Assembly: GCA_017503865.1 (NCBI GenBank)
Contig: JAFVSI010000056.1
Location: 1 to 37,668 of the forward strand
Reading direction: 5' to 3'
Source: Clostridia bacterium
Lineage (GTDB): Bacteria > Bacillota > Clostridia > Oscillospirales > CAG-272
DNA length: 37,668 nt
The position numbers and the translations under genes were made by a program. Positions 1 through 9,262 of the stretch are shown here, piece by piece; positions within the stretch are counted from its first letter, which is position 1, and each line of letters opens with the position of its first letter. The notes beneath the pieces are model-generated. The model was given only the letters and a program-made list of their open reading frames with translations, was not told where the DNA came from and searched no databases.

Positions 1-39
1 TACGGTTCTACAACAATGAACGTATTCAACTCAAAACAA

Positions 40-70
40 AACTGACACCTCTCGAAAAGCGATGTCAGTT
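40..70 (-). terminator. Rho-independent terminator after the heparinase operon
   Basis: On the minus strand an 8-bp perfect inverted repeat (63-70 with 40-47) encloses a 15-nt loop and is followed by TTGTTTTG. It lies about 100 bases past the stop codon at 174 and is the first good stop signal for that operon. The rest of 1-173 shows no coding region; a weaker short inverted repeat next to a T-run lies near 140-161. Confidence 0.6.
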
Positions 71-173
71 CGTTGCTTAATTCTTAATTATACTACCCAC
101 AGGGGCTTTTTGTACTGTCCGCACAATTTGGGGCAGTTCAACGTACGGGTTGTTTTTTTTTTAATTGTTGTAT

Positions 174-3101
174 TCAGTTGATGTATAAAGCGGCATCATT
201 GCCATACTGTAAAAATTCAACTGTTACAGTGGTAAGTGCAAGGGCTATACCCTTGTCGGTGCTTGAAAGAGTGATGTTACCTGTGGTTTCATCATAGCGT
301 GCCGAGAGGTCTGTAACCGTTGCGGAGGTGGTTACACGAGCAACAACGGTATCTCCCGAATATACGATAAGCTTCGTACCTCCCGATATTGAAAGGGAAT
401 CTATCTTGTCGGATTCGTGGAAATATGCGTTTGCCGCATCGGTAGTGAATCTGTACTTATTACCGACAACATCGTGCTCTGTGGGGGCTTCCTCAAAGGA
501 GTTATAGTAGGTTATAGAATCCTTATAGGTGTTAAGAGACTCGTCCTCAAATCTTTCAATAAGCATTGCGGAGGCAACGTAGTCCTTAACTCCCGTATTA
601 AGAGCACTTACCTTAAGTCCGATAGGAGTACCCTTGTAATAAGCAATGGCTGTGTTAAATGTTACGTTTTTGCCCGATTGTGCGAATTCAAAATATTCAG
701 ATGTTTTACTGCTTGAATTTGAGTCGGGAGAGGTCTTTATTGCGGGGGTGATAATGCCGTTGCCTTCATTGTTGGGCTTGGCTTGTGCGATTATCATATT
801 TGCACCCGTTTTGAAATTGGTCACGCCCTGCACGTTGCCCGTATTAACCGTGGGGAGAGCATCGGGGAGAGTGTGCCAGTTTTGAGTGCAGAAAACGTCA
901 TTTGCAGTTGTTGACTTAATGTAGTCATTTACAAGCAAAATTCCGTCAAAGTCCTTTATCCAGGTGACGTTTCTGTAATGTATCGCATCCTCGTTAGAGG
1001 TCGTATATGCACGGATGGTGGTTGAGGAATTGTTTGCATACTGTACGATATTTTCAACGTTTCCGTCATGTCCCGATGCAACACTTGAGCCTGCACTTCC
1101 GGGGTGTCTTTGCCCTTTTTCGTTTATCTCTACTGTGTTGTGTGTATAGGTGCGGGAATTAAGGTCAAAGCCCTCGTTTGCGCTGTCGTAGGTGAGGTGT
1201 CCCTTGTCCGCAAGGAGCTCTCTGCCTCTTGCATACAAGAGTATGGCAAGAGAGTCCGCATGCGAGTGGATACCGCCGCCCTTTGCATTCATAAAGAGCA
1301 TATCTCTACCGTTTTCGGTGCGTGAAACAACTATCTTAGAGTCGGGGTAATATGCCGAGGTATTGGCTTTAATAGCACCTTGCTCAATAGCCCCTACACT
1401 GCTTAGCTTGCCCGTAATGCTCTCAAGCAGAACAGAGCCACCGTCACCGTATTTTGGGAGATAGCCGTTAGGATAAGCACAGTTTGCCATATATTGCGCA
1501 ACGTTACTCATTGTTTGCTTGAGCTTTTCTGCGGTGCTTGAGGTATAATTTTGTACTGACATATATTTCATCATTCCGGTATACCAACTTATAACCGCCG
1601 CGGGATATCCAAAGGTCACCTCTACGTAGCTGCCGTCGCTGTTTGTGAGGGTGCCTGTCATAAGAGAGAGCTTTTCTTCAAACAAGCTCTGCCAAGCGGA
1701 GGAATCCTCAAACTCGGGGAAGAATGCAAAGCAATTATAATGTGCCGACAAATGCCACGGACCAAAGTTGTCCTTATAGAATTTGGTTTCCATATTTGGC
1801 TCTGCCGTACCGTTTAAAAAGATTGTTTCCGATTTGTCGTATACAACGTAATTTATCTCTTGATAGAGCCAACGGAGAATCGTATAATTTTCCTCTGCCG
1901 TCAGTATGTTGTGATCAAGCAGATCCTTGTAAACGACAGGGAAGACAAGCATTCGGTTTGCCGAGCCTATCGGGTGTACGAAGGGATATCCACCCGAAGT
2001 TGACGTTCCGTTTTTCAAAAGGTCGTAGGACTGCTCTGCAAAGCGAAGGAGCATATTCTTTGCCTCGGTATATTTTCCCGCTTGGCAAAGTGAAGCTTCT
2101 TCCTGAAATCTTGACGTTCCTTGAATAAATTGGTTTGATACACCGAGCTTTTCAAATTCTTTTCCGTAAAGCTCCTCGTCGTAAACGATACCGCCAAGAC
2201 CGTCCCACGAATAGAAGGCAAAGGATTTTGCATCTGCAACCGATTGCCAGGTGAGAGTGTCCTCACTAAAGCTTTCAAAACAGGGAGAAAATGCCATAAG
2301 GTGCATTGATGCATTTTGCTTTGGCTCACCATCGTTTGGATTCTTCACCTGTGCATAAAGCTTTATTGCCGCGCGCTTGATTGCTTTGCCGTTTGAGGTA
2401 TAGTCAAATTTAATATAGGTACGCGTCTCGTCGTCGCTGTACGGCATATTGTTTTCTACGTCGGAGGCGTGCATAGCCCAAAGCTCATTCGGGTTTGACT
2501 TTCCCCAAGCGGTTGTTGAGTTTGAATTCGATTTCTTGTAGCCTGTTGCACGGATATAGGTGTCATCGGCTACGGGATAATCCACCGTTGTGTTGTCGCC
2601 ATATGTGATGGATAGTACCGGAGCATATTTCTCGCCGCTTTCCTTTGAGGAGATACATACTCCGCTTTCGGTGTTGTGTGTAAGCACCGCAAGAATATAG
2701 CTTGATCTTACTTGAGATGAGGTGAGTGGGATCTGTACTTGCTTTAGAGTGGTCGTAACTCTTGCTCTTGAAATATATTTTTCGGAGTCTGTAAATATAA
2801 GAGTGTCAAGCGCGGCGGTGTCCGCAGTGCCATTGCCATATGTGTTTTCAAGGTAATCTATATTGGCAAACTTTTCCTTGTAGTATTTTAAGAGCTCTTC
2901 TTTTGCTTCGGTCCAGTCACCGTTTGCTTTACCATTTTCAAAAGCTAAAGTCAATCCTATCGCCTCCTTGTCAAGCCTTGAGAAAAATTCATGTTCGGCA
3001 TCGCTCTCCTTTTCTCTTTGAGTATCGGTACCCGAACAACTCGAAAAGAGAATGGCAATGACCATTATAATCGACAAAACTGTGAGCTTGGTATTCTTCA
3101 T
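174..3101 (-). CDS. Heparinase II/III-like lipoprotein (polysaccharide lyase-like)
   Basis: This 975-residue exported protein probably cleaves or binds an acidic polysaccharide at the cell surface. The N-terminus is a lipoprotein signal with lipobox FSSC, Cys22 being the lipidation site. Residues about 85-300 form a beta-rich region with two carbohydrate-binding-like stretches. Residues about 330-560 look like the alpha/alpha barrel of heparinase II/III proteins. Residues about 590-800 match the C-terminal beta-sandwich, including an IHSHADSLAILL segment and a later YTHNTVEIN segment typical of Hepar_II_III_C. The start overlaps the stop of the upstream 848-residue homologue by ATGA (3098-3101), so the two are translationally coupled. 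Substrate cannot be told from sequence. The fold family is fairly secure; lyase activity is inferred. Confidence 0.82.
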   Translation of the reverse strand: MKNTKLTVLSIIMVIAILFSSCSGTDTQREKESDAEHEFFSRLDKEAIGLTLAFENGKANGDWTEAKEELLKYYKEKFANIDYLENTYGNGTADTAALDTLIFTDSEKYISRARVTTTLKQVQIPLTSSQVRSSYILAVLTHNTESGVCISSKESGEKYAPVLSITYGDNTTVDYPVADDTYIRATGYKKSNSNSTTAWGKSNPNELWAMHASDVENNMPYSDDETRTYIKFDYTSNGKAIKRAAIKLYAQVKNPNDGEPKQNASMHLMAFSPCFESFSEDTLTWQSVADAKSFAFYSWDGLGGIVYDEELYGKEFEKLGVSNQFIQGTSRFQEEASLCQAGKYTEAKNMLLRFAEQSYDLLKNGTSTSGGYPFVHPIGSANRMLVFPVVYKDLLDHNILTAEENYTILRWLYQEINYVVYDKSETIFLNGTAEPNMETKFYKDNFGPWHLSAHYNCFAFFPEFEDSSAWQSLFEEKLSLMTGTLTNSDGSYVEVTFGYPAAVISWYTGMMKYMSVQNYTSSTAEKLKQTMSNVAQYMANCAYPNGYLPKYGDGGSVLLESITGKLSSVGAIEQGAIKANTSAYYPDSKIVVSRTENGRDMLFMNAKGGGIHSHADSLAILLYARGRELLADKGHLTYDSANEGFDLNSRTYTHNTVEINEKGQRHPGSAGSSVASGHDGNVENIVQYANNSSTTIRAYTTSNEDAIHYRNVTWIKDFDGILLVNDYIKSTTANDVFCTQNWHTLPDALPTVNTGNVQGVTNFKTGANMIIAQAKPNNEGNGIITPAIKTSPDSNSSSKTSEYFEFAQSGKNVTFNTAIAYYKGTPIGLKVSALNTGVKDYVASAMLIERFEDESLNTYKDSITYYNSFEEAPTEHDVVGNKYRFTTDAANAYFHESDKIDSLSISGGTKLIVYSGDTVVARVTTSATVTDLSARYDETTGNITLSSTDKGIALALTTVTVEFLQYGNDAALYIN

Positions 3102-5644
3102 TTGGGTTCCTCGTATTTCCTTTTCTTCTTTTCAACAAAAATCGCACAAGCAGATGCGGCTGCGAGCGTAGTTATACCGCAAAGAGTTATACTTGATGAA
3201 CAAGAGGAATTATCACTATTTTGGGGAGCAACAGGTGTTTTCCTTGTTTCATCGCCCTCGTAACGCCAATCTGCGATATTTGCAAACTTATAGTCGTTTA
3301 TAGAGAGGTTAGAGGTTGCAAATACAACGCAAAGGTCAATATCCTTGCATTTCTCAATATGAATGGTAAGTTTTTTTACGTTTTCGGGAACGGCATCTTG
3401 GTCGGGCACTTGAGGAGACGGGGGCAACGGTTTTGCATCCATTACGGTAAATGTTGCCTCATCACCGTTTACGATATATGCTTTTATTTTTTTGCCGTTC
3501 TTTGTAAGGGTTGCGGATTTGCCGTCAGAGGCAATCTCAATTTCTGCATCCGTATGTGCAAACCAATACATCTCGTTGGTTTGACTCAGCCTTATCTCGT
3601 CTTGGATAGTTACGTAGCTGTTAAACTTGTCAAGCATTACAAGACGGTTAAAGCTTTCAACCCCCTCTTCCTTGTTGTAAGCATCAGTCATGTCAGCTAT
3701 GGCATATGTAAGTCCGTCGCTCGAATAGAAGTTTGAAATATAGACGTTACCGTGCTTTTTCATAGCAAAATCAGCGTCGGGATTGAATATAACGGTGTTA
3801 TGTCCCTCAGCACGGAAACGATATGTGTTGTGAATGTCAGAGACGTTGTAATTGTTTGAGCCGAGGTCAAGAAACCACACCTCTCCCTTTGCTTGTAGCT
3901 GGAACTGTCCTGCATCCATATGGTGCGTATCAGCACCGCCGTTACCGAACGGTCTGTCTGCGTGAAGTCCTACAAATGTGGCGGTGGTACTCTTGAGAGA
4001 GGTCCTCATAGTGGCAATTTCCGAAATGGGAAAGTATGCGTCAAGCTTTTCTGTGCTGTCATTATTCTCGCTCATTTCGGGCTCGTAGTAGAGTATATCG
4101 TCATACTTTCCGTATGAGCTTTTCTCAGTTGAAAGTGCACGCTTTATGACGGGCTCAACACTCGTGGGATTATCGAATTTATCTGCCAGATACATAAGCT
4201 GTGCGGGGTAGAACACCTTAAAGGTAGAGCCCACGTTATGATAATTGAATATCTGAACAGGACCGTTCGCCGCCACAAAATAATCACTTGCCATATTCAT
4301 TCCGGGAAGGTCAACGTAGCCGTAGTCACTACCCGTTGTCATTTCAAGCGACTTCATAAAGTAGCTGAAATTCTGCATTGCGAATTCCCAATATCCAAAG
4401 CCTTCCTCATATGCACCCGAGGGGGCAAACAAGAGCATCGTGGGACGCATTGCTTCAAGCATTTTGGGTAGAATTACCTTTGCATTGTCAAGGCTTTCGC
4501 CCTCAAACTCGTCCATCATAGAGAGCATAGCGACTCCGACTCCGCCTGCACAAACACATCGCCAGTTGTTGACGTTGCCCTCTCTGTACCACTGATAGGT
4601 ACGCTCACCGACACAGCCGTTTATATCCTCGAGAATGGTGGGAATAACGTGCTTTTCGATACCTGCCCTTATTGTCGCTCTCTGCTCGGGGGTCATCCAG
4701 TTATATATCCAGTCGTATCCGAGAGCAACACCCGCACTCATAACACCAACGTCAAGGTAGTGCTTCGGGTTCCAATCGGGGAAAGCACAAACGGCTTCCA
4801 TTTCATCATACGCTCTTTGAGCATATCTTTCGTCGCCTGTCAGGCGGTATGCAAGAGAACAGGATACGATAATATCACTCGCTTCCCACGAAACGTAGAG
4901 AAGTCTTATGCCGTCACGTATTTCGTACTGAGAGGTTTTTTTACGAAGGTAAAGGGTTGCCGCACTCTTGATCTGACTTGCAAGGTGCTTGTATACCTTA
5001 TCTCCGTCCTTGTTTGCGACCTCGGAGCGAATTATCTCCATTTTTTCTTCATCAATGAGAAGTCGGGGGTGTTGATTTCCTCCGTTGTTTGTAGTAAGAC
5101 GTGTATAAAGCTCCTCGCCGCTTATGTCGTCGAAGAGGAATAACTCAAGCATCGCTCTTATCTCGTGAAGATTTGCTGTCCAGTCAAAGAGAGCATCAAT
5201 ATTTTTATCGGAATATGCAAAAAGACCGTTGTCCTGAATGCTTAAATAATATCCGAAAGCCGAGCAAAGCTCAACTATCTTTGCATAAGCAACGTTGTCG
5301 ACGCCGTTTTTTGTGTCAAAGCTTTCACTCTTTTTGTCAAGCTTTATGGTCGCCTTGCCGTTCTTATTTGACGTAACCTTTCCGTCAATGCTTTCGGCAA
5401 AGAAGTCAACGGGAACATAGATGTCCTCTCCGTCCTTGTAGGGAGTTATTTCACGGTTATCCGAAATATAGCTCTTTTCACCGTAAAGCAAAATGTTCCC
5501 CTTATTAAGATACATAACAACCGAATTTTTCATAGTTTTTTCAAAGTCCTTTTCGTTTGCTGCAAAAATGTTTTGGATTGAGAACGTCGGTAATAGCAGA
5601 ACCACTAAAAGTAGTGCTATTAAAGATTTTAAGATTTTTTTCAT
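3098..5644 (-). CDS. Secreted heparinase II/III-like protein with copper amine oxidase-like N-domain and C-terminal anchor
   Basis: This 848-residue protein has a signal peptide (cleavage near residue 29). Residues about 50-160 resemble the copper amine oxidase N-terminal-like domain common in Clostridia surface proteins. The alpha/alpha barrel (about 190-480) contains a YQWYREGNVNNWRCVC stretch. The C-terminal beta-sandwich (about 530-740) has a DTHHMDAGQFQL motif followed by a GHNTVIF motif, which in heparinase II relatives contribute catalytic and metal-binding histidines. The C-terminus is a SCSSS motif (Cys815), a hydrophobic segment and the tail EKKKRK, so the protein is probably surface-anchored. 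It is the middle gene of the operon, 16 bases after the EamA transporter. Together with the next gene this suggests depolymerisation of a uronic-acid glycan, host or plant, by paired lyases. Function is inferred from family. Confidence 0.82.
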   Translation of the reverse strand: MKKILKSLIALLLVVLLLPTFSIQNIFAANEKDFEKTMKNSVVMYLNKGNILLYGEKSYISDNREITPYKDGEDIYVPVDFFAESIDGKVTSNKNGKATIKLDKKSESFDTKNGVDNVAYAKIVELCSAFGYYLSIQDNGLFAYSDKNIDALFDWTANLHEIRAMLELFLFDDISGEELYTRLTTNNGGNQHPRLLIDEEKMEIIRSEVANKDGDKVYKHLASQIKSAATLYLRKKTSQYEIRDGIRLLYVSWEASDIIVSCSLAYRLTGDERYAQRAYDEMEAVCAFPDWNPKHYLDVGVMSAGVALGYDWIYNWMTPEQRATIRAGIEKHVIPTILEDINGCVGERTYQWYREGNVNNWRCVCAGGVGVAMLSMMDEFEGESLDNAKVILPKMLEAMRPTMLLFAPSGAYEEGFGYWEFAMQNFSYFMKSLEMTTGSDYGYVDLPGMNMASDYFVAANGPVQIFNYHNVGSTFKVFYPAQLMYLADKFDNPTSVEPVIKRALSTEKSSYGKYDDILYYEPEMSENNDSTEKLDAYFPISEIATMRTSLKSTTATFVGLHADRPFGNGGADTHHMDAGQFQLQAKGEVWFLDLGSNNYNVSDIHNTYRFRAEGHNTVIFNPDADFAMKKHGNVYISNFYSSDGLTYAIADMTDAYNKEEGVESFNRLVMLDKFNSYVTIQDEIRLSQTNEMYWFAHTDAEIEIASDGKSATLTKNGKKIKAYIVNGDEATFTVMDAKPLPPSPQVPDQDAVPENVKKLTIHIEKCKDIDLCVVFATSNLSINDYKFANIADWRYEGDETRKTPVAPQNSDNSSCSSSITLCGITTLAAASACAIFVEKKKRKYEEPK

Positions 5645-5660
5645 AACTATTCTCCTTATA

Positions 5661-6539
5661 TTAAATGCCCATCAATACAACTGCAAGTATGAGGAGCAAA
5701 AAGCTTACGATTTTTGTGGGTGTGAAGCGTTCCTTAAAGAAGATAAAGGAAACGATTGCAACCGCAATAGTTGCAAGTGCCTTTTCTGCAACCGAATAGA
5801 CAACAAGGTCTACCGTGCTGATTAGGAACATTCCGACAATCGAGATTATTGACGAAAATACCATTCCGAGAGCCACGAACAAAAGGCTCGTTTTATCAGC
5901 ACTTGCTATATTTTTGAATACTTTTTTGACCGACGACTTCTTCGCTATTATCAAAAGAATAAAGGGAATAAGAATTACGTTTGTGTAGAAAAGAAAGATG
6001 CTTTCGTCCTTCACATTTTCGTTTGTTGAATATATCTTGAGTACAAGCTGGGAAAGACCGTTGACAACAAATATCCCGAAGCAATAAAAGAGACCCTTAA
6101 GGCTTCCTTTGTCCTTTTTCCTTTCGGTAAGGTAGGGAAGAATTATGGCACAAAGGATAGCGAGAAGTCCGAGTATTCTATTCATTGTAAGAGGCTCTTT
6201 AAAGAATGCCGTCCCCCACAACGCACTCCAAAGTATCGTACCCGAGTTTGAAAATATCGAAACGGTAACGAGCTCAGCGTGCTCGATTGCATTCATATTG
6301 AGAGTGGAAGAAATATAGACGATAACAGCATATATCGCTGCAAAAATAAGTGTTGCGAGGTTGGGAATAAGGTTAAAGCCGGAGCTGATGCCAAAGAAAA
6401 GAAGGGCAACGAAAATCATTGAAAAATAATATAGGTTGTCCTTGACCTCGGTGTCGTCAATTCGCTTTCTATACAGCTTTATAAAGACTGTTGAGAGTGC
6501 GGCTGAAAGGGCTGATATCGTAAATAGTAAATAGTTCAT
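5661..6539 (-). CDS. EamA/DMT-superfamily membrane transporter
   Basis: The 292-residue protein consists of about ten hydrophobic helices with short loops and shows the two-repeat layout of the drug/metabolite transporter (EamA) family. The C-terminal half ends in a helix-ERFTPTKIVSFLLLI motif typical of EamA repeats, and the first half has the matching KEPLTMNRILGLLAIL. Length is normal for the family (about 290). AAGGAC lies five bases before the ATG. It is the first gene of the heparinase operon, so it may move a sugar or metabolite linked to polysaccharide use. Substrates of EamA proteins cannot be predicted from sequence. Confidence 0.85.
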   Translation of the reverse strand: MNYLLFTISALSAALSTVFIKLYRKRIDDTEVKDNLYYFSMIFVALLFFGISSGFNLIPNLATLIFAAIYAVIVYISSTLNMNAIEHAELVTVSIFSNSGTILWSALWGTAFFKEPLTMNRILGLLAILCAIILPYLTERKKDKGSLKGLFYCFGIFVVNGLSQLVLKIYSTNENVKDESIFLFYTNVILIPFILLIIAKKSSVKKVFKNIASADKTSLLFVALGMVFSSIISIVGMFLISTVDLVVYSVAEKALATIAVAIVSFIFFKERFTPTKIVSFLLLILAVVLMGI

Positions 6540-6574
6540 TTTGTGTCCTTAAAGGTTAAAAATATTCAACTAAA

Positions 6575-6604
6575 ATTCTACAATAAAATGAAACAAAAGT
6601 CAAG
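6575..6604 (-). promoter_or_regulatory. Promoter of the transporter-heparinase operon
   Basis: On the minus strand TTGACT (6599-6604) is separated by 18 bases from TAGAAT (6575-6580), 36 bases before the ATG at 6539. It diverges from the plus-strand promoter at 6612-6640, only seven bases away, so one regulator could act on both. Confidence 0.5.
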
Positions 6605-6611
6605 AATTCTA

Positions 6612-6640
6612 TTGAAATTTAATTGAGGTTTTGCTATAAT
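6612..6640 (+). promoter_or_regulatory. Promoter of the ACT/PFL/GT2/GH20 operon
   Basis: TTGAAA (6612-6617), a 17-base spacer and TATAAT (6635-6640) form a near-consensus sigma-A promoter. Transcription would start near 6647, giving a leader of about 27 bases to the ATG at 6674. Confidence 0.65.
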
Positions 6641-6673
6641 AAAGAAAATATGTTCTGAAAGGGTTTTTTTGAT

Positions 6674-6943
6674 ATGAAAGCAGTAATTACAGTGGTTGGA
6701 CACGATGCAAAGGGAATAATAGCTAAGGTCAGTGCAAAGTGTGCTGAGGCGGGGGCTAATATTATAGATATTTCGCAGAGTGTTCTTAAGGAATATTTTG
6801 CGATGATAATGGTTATCGAGATAGCCGATCTTAATTGCGGATTCACTGAATTTGCAAATGATTTAAAGGCTCTCGGCGAGGCTGAAAATCTTGATATCAG
6901 AGCTATGCACGAGACGATTTTTGACGCTATGCACAAGATTTGA
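6674..6943 (+). CDS. ACT domain protein, UPF0237 family
   Basis: The 89-residue protein is a single ACT domain: it opens with the beta strand [13 protein letters not shown], the glycine-containing turn that often binds an amino acid, and alternates beta and alpha elements across its length. Size and sequence fit the UPF0237 family (about 88-90 residues). UPF0237 genes are usually found immediately before UPF0210/PFL genes, as here; the next reading frame begins eight bases after this stop. The two products may act together, with the ACT domain as a ligand-sensing partner. The ligand is unknown. AAAGGG at 6658-6663 is the ribosome binding site. Confidence 0.9.
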   Translation: MKAVITVVGHDAKGIIAKVSAKCAEAGANIIDISQSVLKEYFAMIMVIEIADLNCGFTEFANDLKALGEAENLDIRAMHETIFDAMHKI

Positions 6944-6951
6944 GGTCAGGT

Positions 6952-8310
6952 ATGATAAATATAAACGATATTCTTGAAACGATAAATATGATTAAAGAGG
7001 AGAACCTCGATATAAGAACTATAACGATGGGTATCTCTCTTTACGACTGTGCAGGTGACGATATAGGCGTCGTTTGCGACAGAATATACGATAAGATAAC
7101 TCGCTCTGCCGAGCGTCTTGTTCCTGTCGGACGTGAGCTTGAGAGTGAGCTTGGAATCCCGATAGTAAATAAGCGTGTTTCGGTGACACCTATCTCGCTC
7201 GTTGGCGGCAAATACAGCCCCGATGATTACGTAAAGATAGCAAAGACGCTTGACCGTGCGGCTGATACGCTCGGTATAAACTTTATAGGCGGCTACAGTG
7301 CACTCGTTCAAAAGGGATTTACCAATAATGCGAGAAATCTTATCGAGTCTATCCCCGAGGCACTTACAGTTACTAATAAGGTGTGCTCATCCGTAAACGT
7401 AGCGTCAACCAAGGCAGGTATCAATATGGACGCGGTTGCTCTTATGGGTAACATCATCAAGAGAACGGCATACCTCACAAGAGATAATGAATCTATCGGT
7501 TGTGCAAAGCTCGTTGTCTTTGCAAATGTTCCCGAGGACAACCCCTTTATGGCGGGAGCATTTCACGGTGTCGGTGAGCCCGATACGGTTATAAACGTTG
7601 GTGTATCGGGCCCCGGTGTTGTAAGCTCTGCTATAAAGAGAGCAGGACACTGTGACTTTTCGACGCTTGCCGATACCATTAAGAAAACTGCATTCAAGAT
7701 TACGAGAGTCGGTCAGCTCGTTGCTACAGAGGCGTCAAAGAGACTTGGCGTACCCTTCGGTATCGTTGACCTCTCACTTGCCCCCACACCCGCAGTCGGT
7801 GACTCGGTTGCACATATTCTTGAGGGAATGGGACTTGAAAAATGCGGAGGTCACGGCACTACTGCCGCCCTCGCTCTCCTTAACGATGCAGTCAAGAAGG
7901 GCGGAGTTATGGCTTCGTCTCACGTTGGCGGACTTTCGGGTGCATTTATCCCCGTTTCCGAGGACGCCGGTATGATAAGTGCCGTTGAGTGCGGTGCACT
8001 TTCGCTTGAAAAGCTTGAGGCTATGACGGCGGTTTGCTCGGTAGGTCTTGATATGATAGCAGTTCCAGGGGACACCTCTGCGGCGGTTATCTGCGGAATT
8101 ATTGCCGATGAAATTTCTATCGGTGTTGCAAACACAAAGACTACAGCCGTAAGACTTATTCCCGCTTACGGCAAGGGAGTTGGCGACTCCGTTGAATTTG
8201 GCGGACTTTTAGGATATGCCCCGATTATGAAGCTCAGAGAATATTCCTGCGAGGAGTTTATAAAGAGAGGCGGAAGAATTCCCGCACCTATCCATTCGCT
8301 TAAAAACTGA
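6952..8310 (+). CDS. PFL family protein, UPF0210 (DUF711)
   Basis: The 452-residue protein matches the UPF0210/DUF711 family along its whole length. Conserved blocks are [11 protein letters not shown] near the start, [55 protein letters not shown] and the C-terminal [10 protein letters not shown]. The ATG at 6952 with GAGG just upstream gives the usual family length; an in-frame TTG at 6940 inside the previous gene has no better support. The family has a fold related to pyruvate formate-lyase/glycyl radical enzymes but lacks a clear glycyl radical motif here, and no reaction is firmly established. It is paired with the ACT protein. Confidence 0.93.
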   Translation: MININDILETINMIKEENLDIRTITMGISLYDCAGDDIGVVCDRIYDKITRSAERLVPVGRELESELGIPIVNKRVSVTPISLVGGKYSPDDYVKIAKTLDRAADTLGINFIGGYSALVQKGFTNNARNLIESIPEALTVTNKVCSSVNVASTKAGINMDAVALMGNIIKRTAYLTRDNESIGCAKLVVFANVPEDNPFMAGAFHGVGEPDTVINVGVSGPGVVSSAIKRAGHCDFSTLADTIKKTAFKITRVGQLVATEASKRLGVPFGIVDLSLAPTPAVGDSVAHILEGMGLEKCGGHGTTAALALLNDAVKKGGVMASSHVGGLSGAFIPVSEDAGMISAVECGALSLEKLEAMTAVCSVGLDMIAVPGDTSAAVICGIIADEISIGVANTKTTAVRLIPAYGKGVGDSVEFGGLLGYAPIMKLREYSCEEFIKRGGRIPAPIHSLKN

Positions 8311-8327
8311 AAAGGAGAATTGATACT

Positions 8328-9245
8328 ATGGCAAAAATTGCAGTTCTTGTTCCTTGTTATAATGAAAGTATGACGGTTGCAAAGGTCGTTGCAGACTTTA
8401 AGGCAGCACTTCCCGAGGCGGATATTTACGTTTACGATAACAATTCTACCGATGGCACTGATGAGATCGCAAGAGCAGCAGGGGCTATCGTAAAGTACGA
8501 ATACAGACAAGGTAAGGGAAACGTTATTCGCTCAATGTTCCGTGATATTGATGCAGACTGCTACCTTATGATAGACGGCGACGACACCTATCCTGCCGAA
8601 CACGCAAGAGAAATGTGCGACCTTGTGCTTGAAAAGGGAGTCGATATGGTTATCGGTGACAGACTTTCCTCGACCTATTTTACAGAAAATAAGCGTCCGT
8701 TCCATAACGTTGGAAATAAAACGGTAAGATTTCTTATCAACAAGATTTTCAAGAGTAACGTCAAGGATATTATGACGGGCTACCGTGCCTTCAGCAAGCA
8801 GTTTGTCAAAAATTTCCCCGTGCTTTCACGCGGCTTTGAGATAGAGACAGAGATGACTATTCACGCACTTGATAAGAATTTTCTTCTCAAGGAGGTTCCC
8901 GTCAACTATCGTGACAGACCAGAGGGAAGTGTTTCTAAGCTCAATACAGTACGTGACGGAATACGTGTGCTTACAACGATATTCAGACTTTTCAGTGAGT
9001 ACAAGCCCCTTAAATTCTACTCCTTGTGGGGACTTCTTTGCTTCCTTTTAGGCGGTGGATTTATGATTCCCGTGCTGGTGGATTATTTTAGAACAGGACT
9101 GGTCCTTCGATTCCCGACACTCTTCGTTTGTGTGGGAGCATTTATTATAGGCTCGCTCCTTTTTGCGTGCGGAATAATTCTTCACGCAGTTGCAAAAAAA
9201 CATAAGATGCTCTTTGAGCTTATGATGAACCGTAAGGATTATTGA
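8328..9245 (+). CDS. Family 2 glycosyltransferase (polyprenyl-phosphate sugar synthase type), membrane-anchored
   Basis: The 305-residue protein starts with a GT-A domain: IAVLVPCYNE (nucleotide-binding strand), DNNSTDGTDEIA, and a DGDD motif at residues 83-86 that would bind the metal and nucleotide-sugar. TGYRAFSK and a later PEGSVSKLNT are typical of dolichol-phosphate mannose synthase-like enzymes. Two membrane helices lie at about residues 230-250 and 265-290. The likely reaction is transfer of a hexose from a nucleotide sugar to a lipid phosphate or membrane glycan on the cytoplasmic face. AAAGGAG precedes the ATG by nine bases. It follows UPF0210 by 17 bases and its stop is 17 bases before the next start. 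Confidence 0.88.
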   Translation: MAKIAVLVPCYNESMTVAKVVADFKAALPEADIYVYDNNSTDGTDEIARAAGAIVKYEYRQGKGNVIRSMFRDIDADCYLMIDGDDTYPAEHAREMCDLVLEKGVDMVIGDRLSSTYFTENKRPFHNVGNKTVRFLINKIFKSNVKDIMTGYRAFSKQFVKNFPVLSRGFEIETEMTIHALDKNFLLKEVPVNYRDRPEGSVSKLNTVRDGIRVLTTIFRLFSEYKPLKFYSLWGLLCFLLGGGFMIPVLVDYFRTGLVLRFPTLFVCVGAFIIGSLLFACGIILHAVAKKHKMLFELMMNRKDY

Positions 9246-9262
9246 TTTTTCGGGAGATTACT

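Noticed and set aside
3221..3736. 171-residue plus-strand reading frame
   Set aside because: Antisense to the heparinase-like gene; no start signal or domain.
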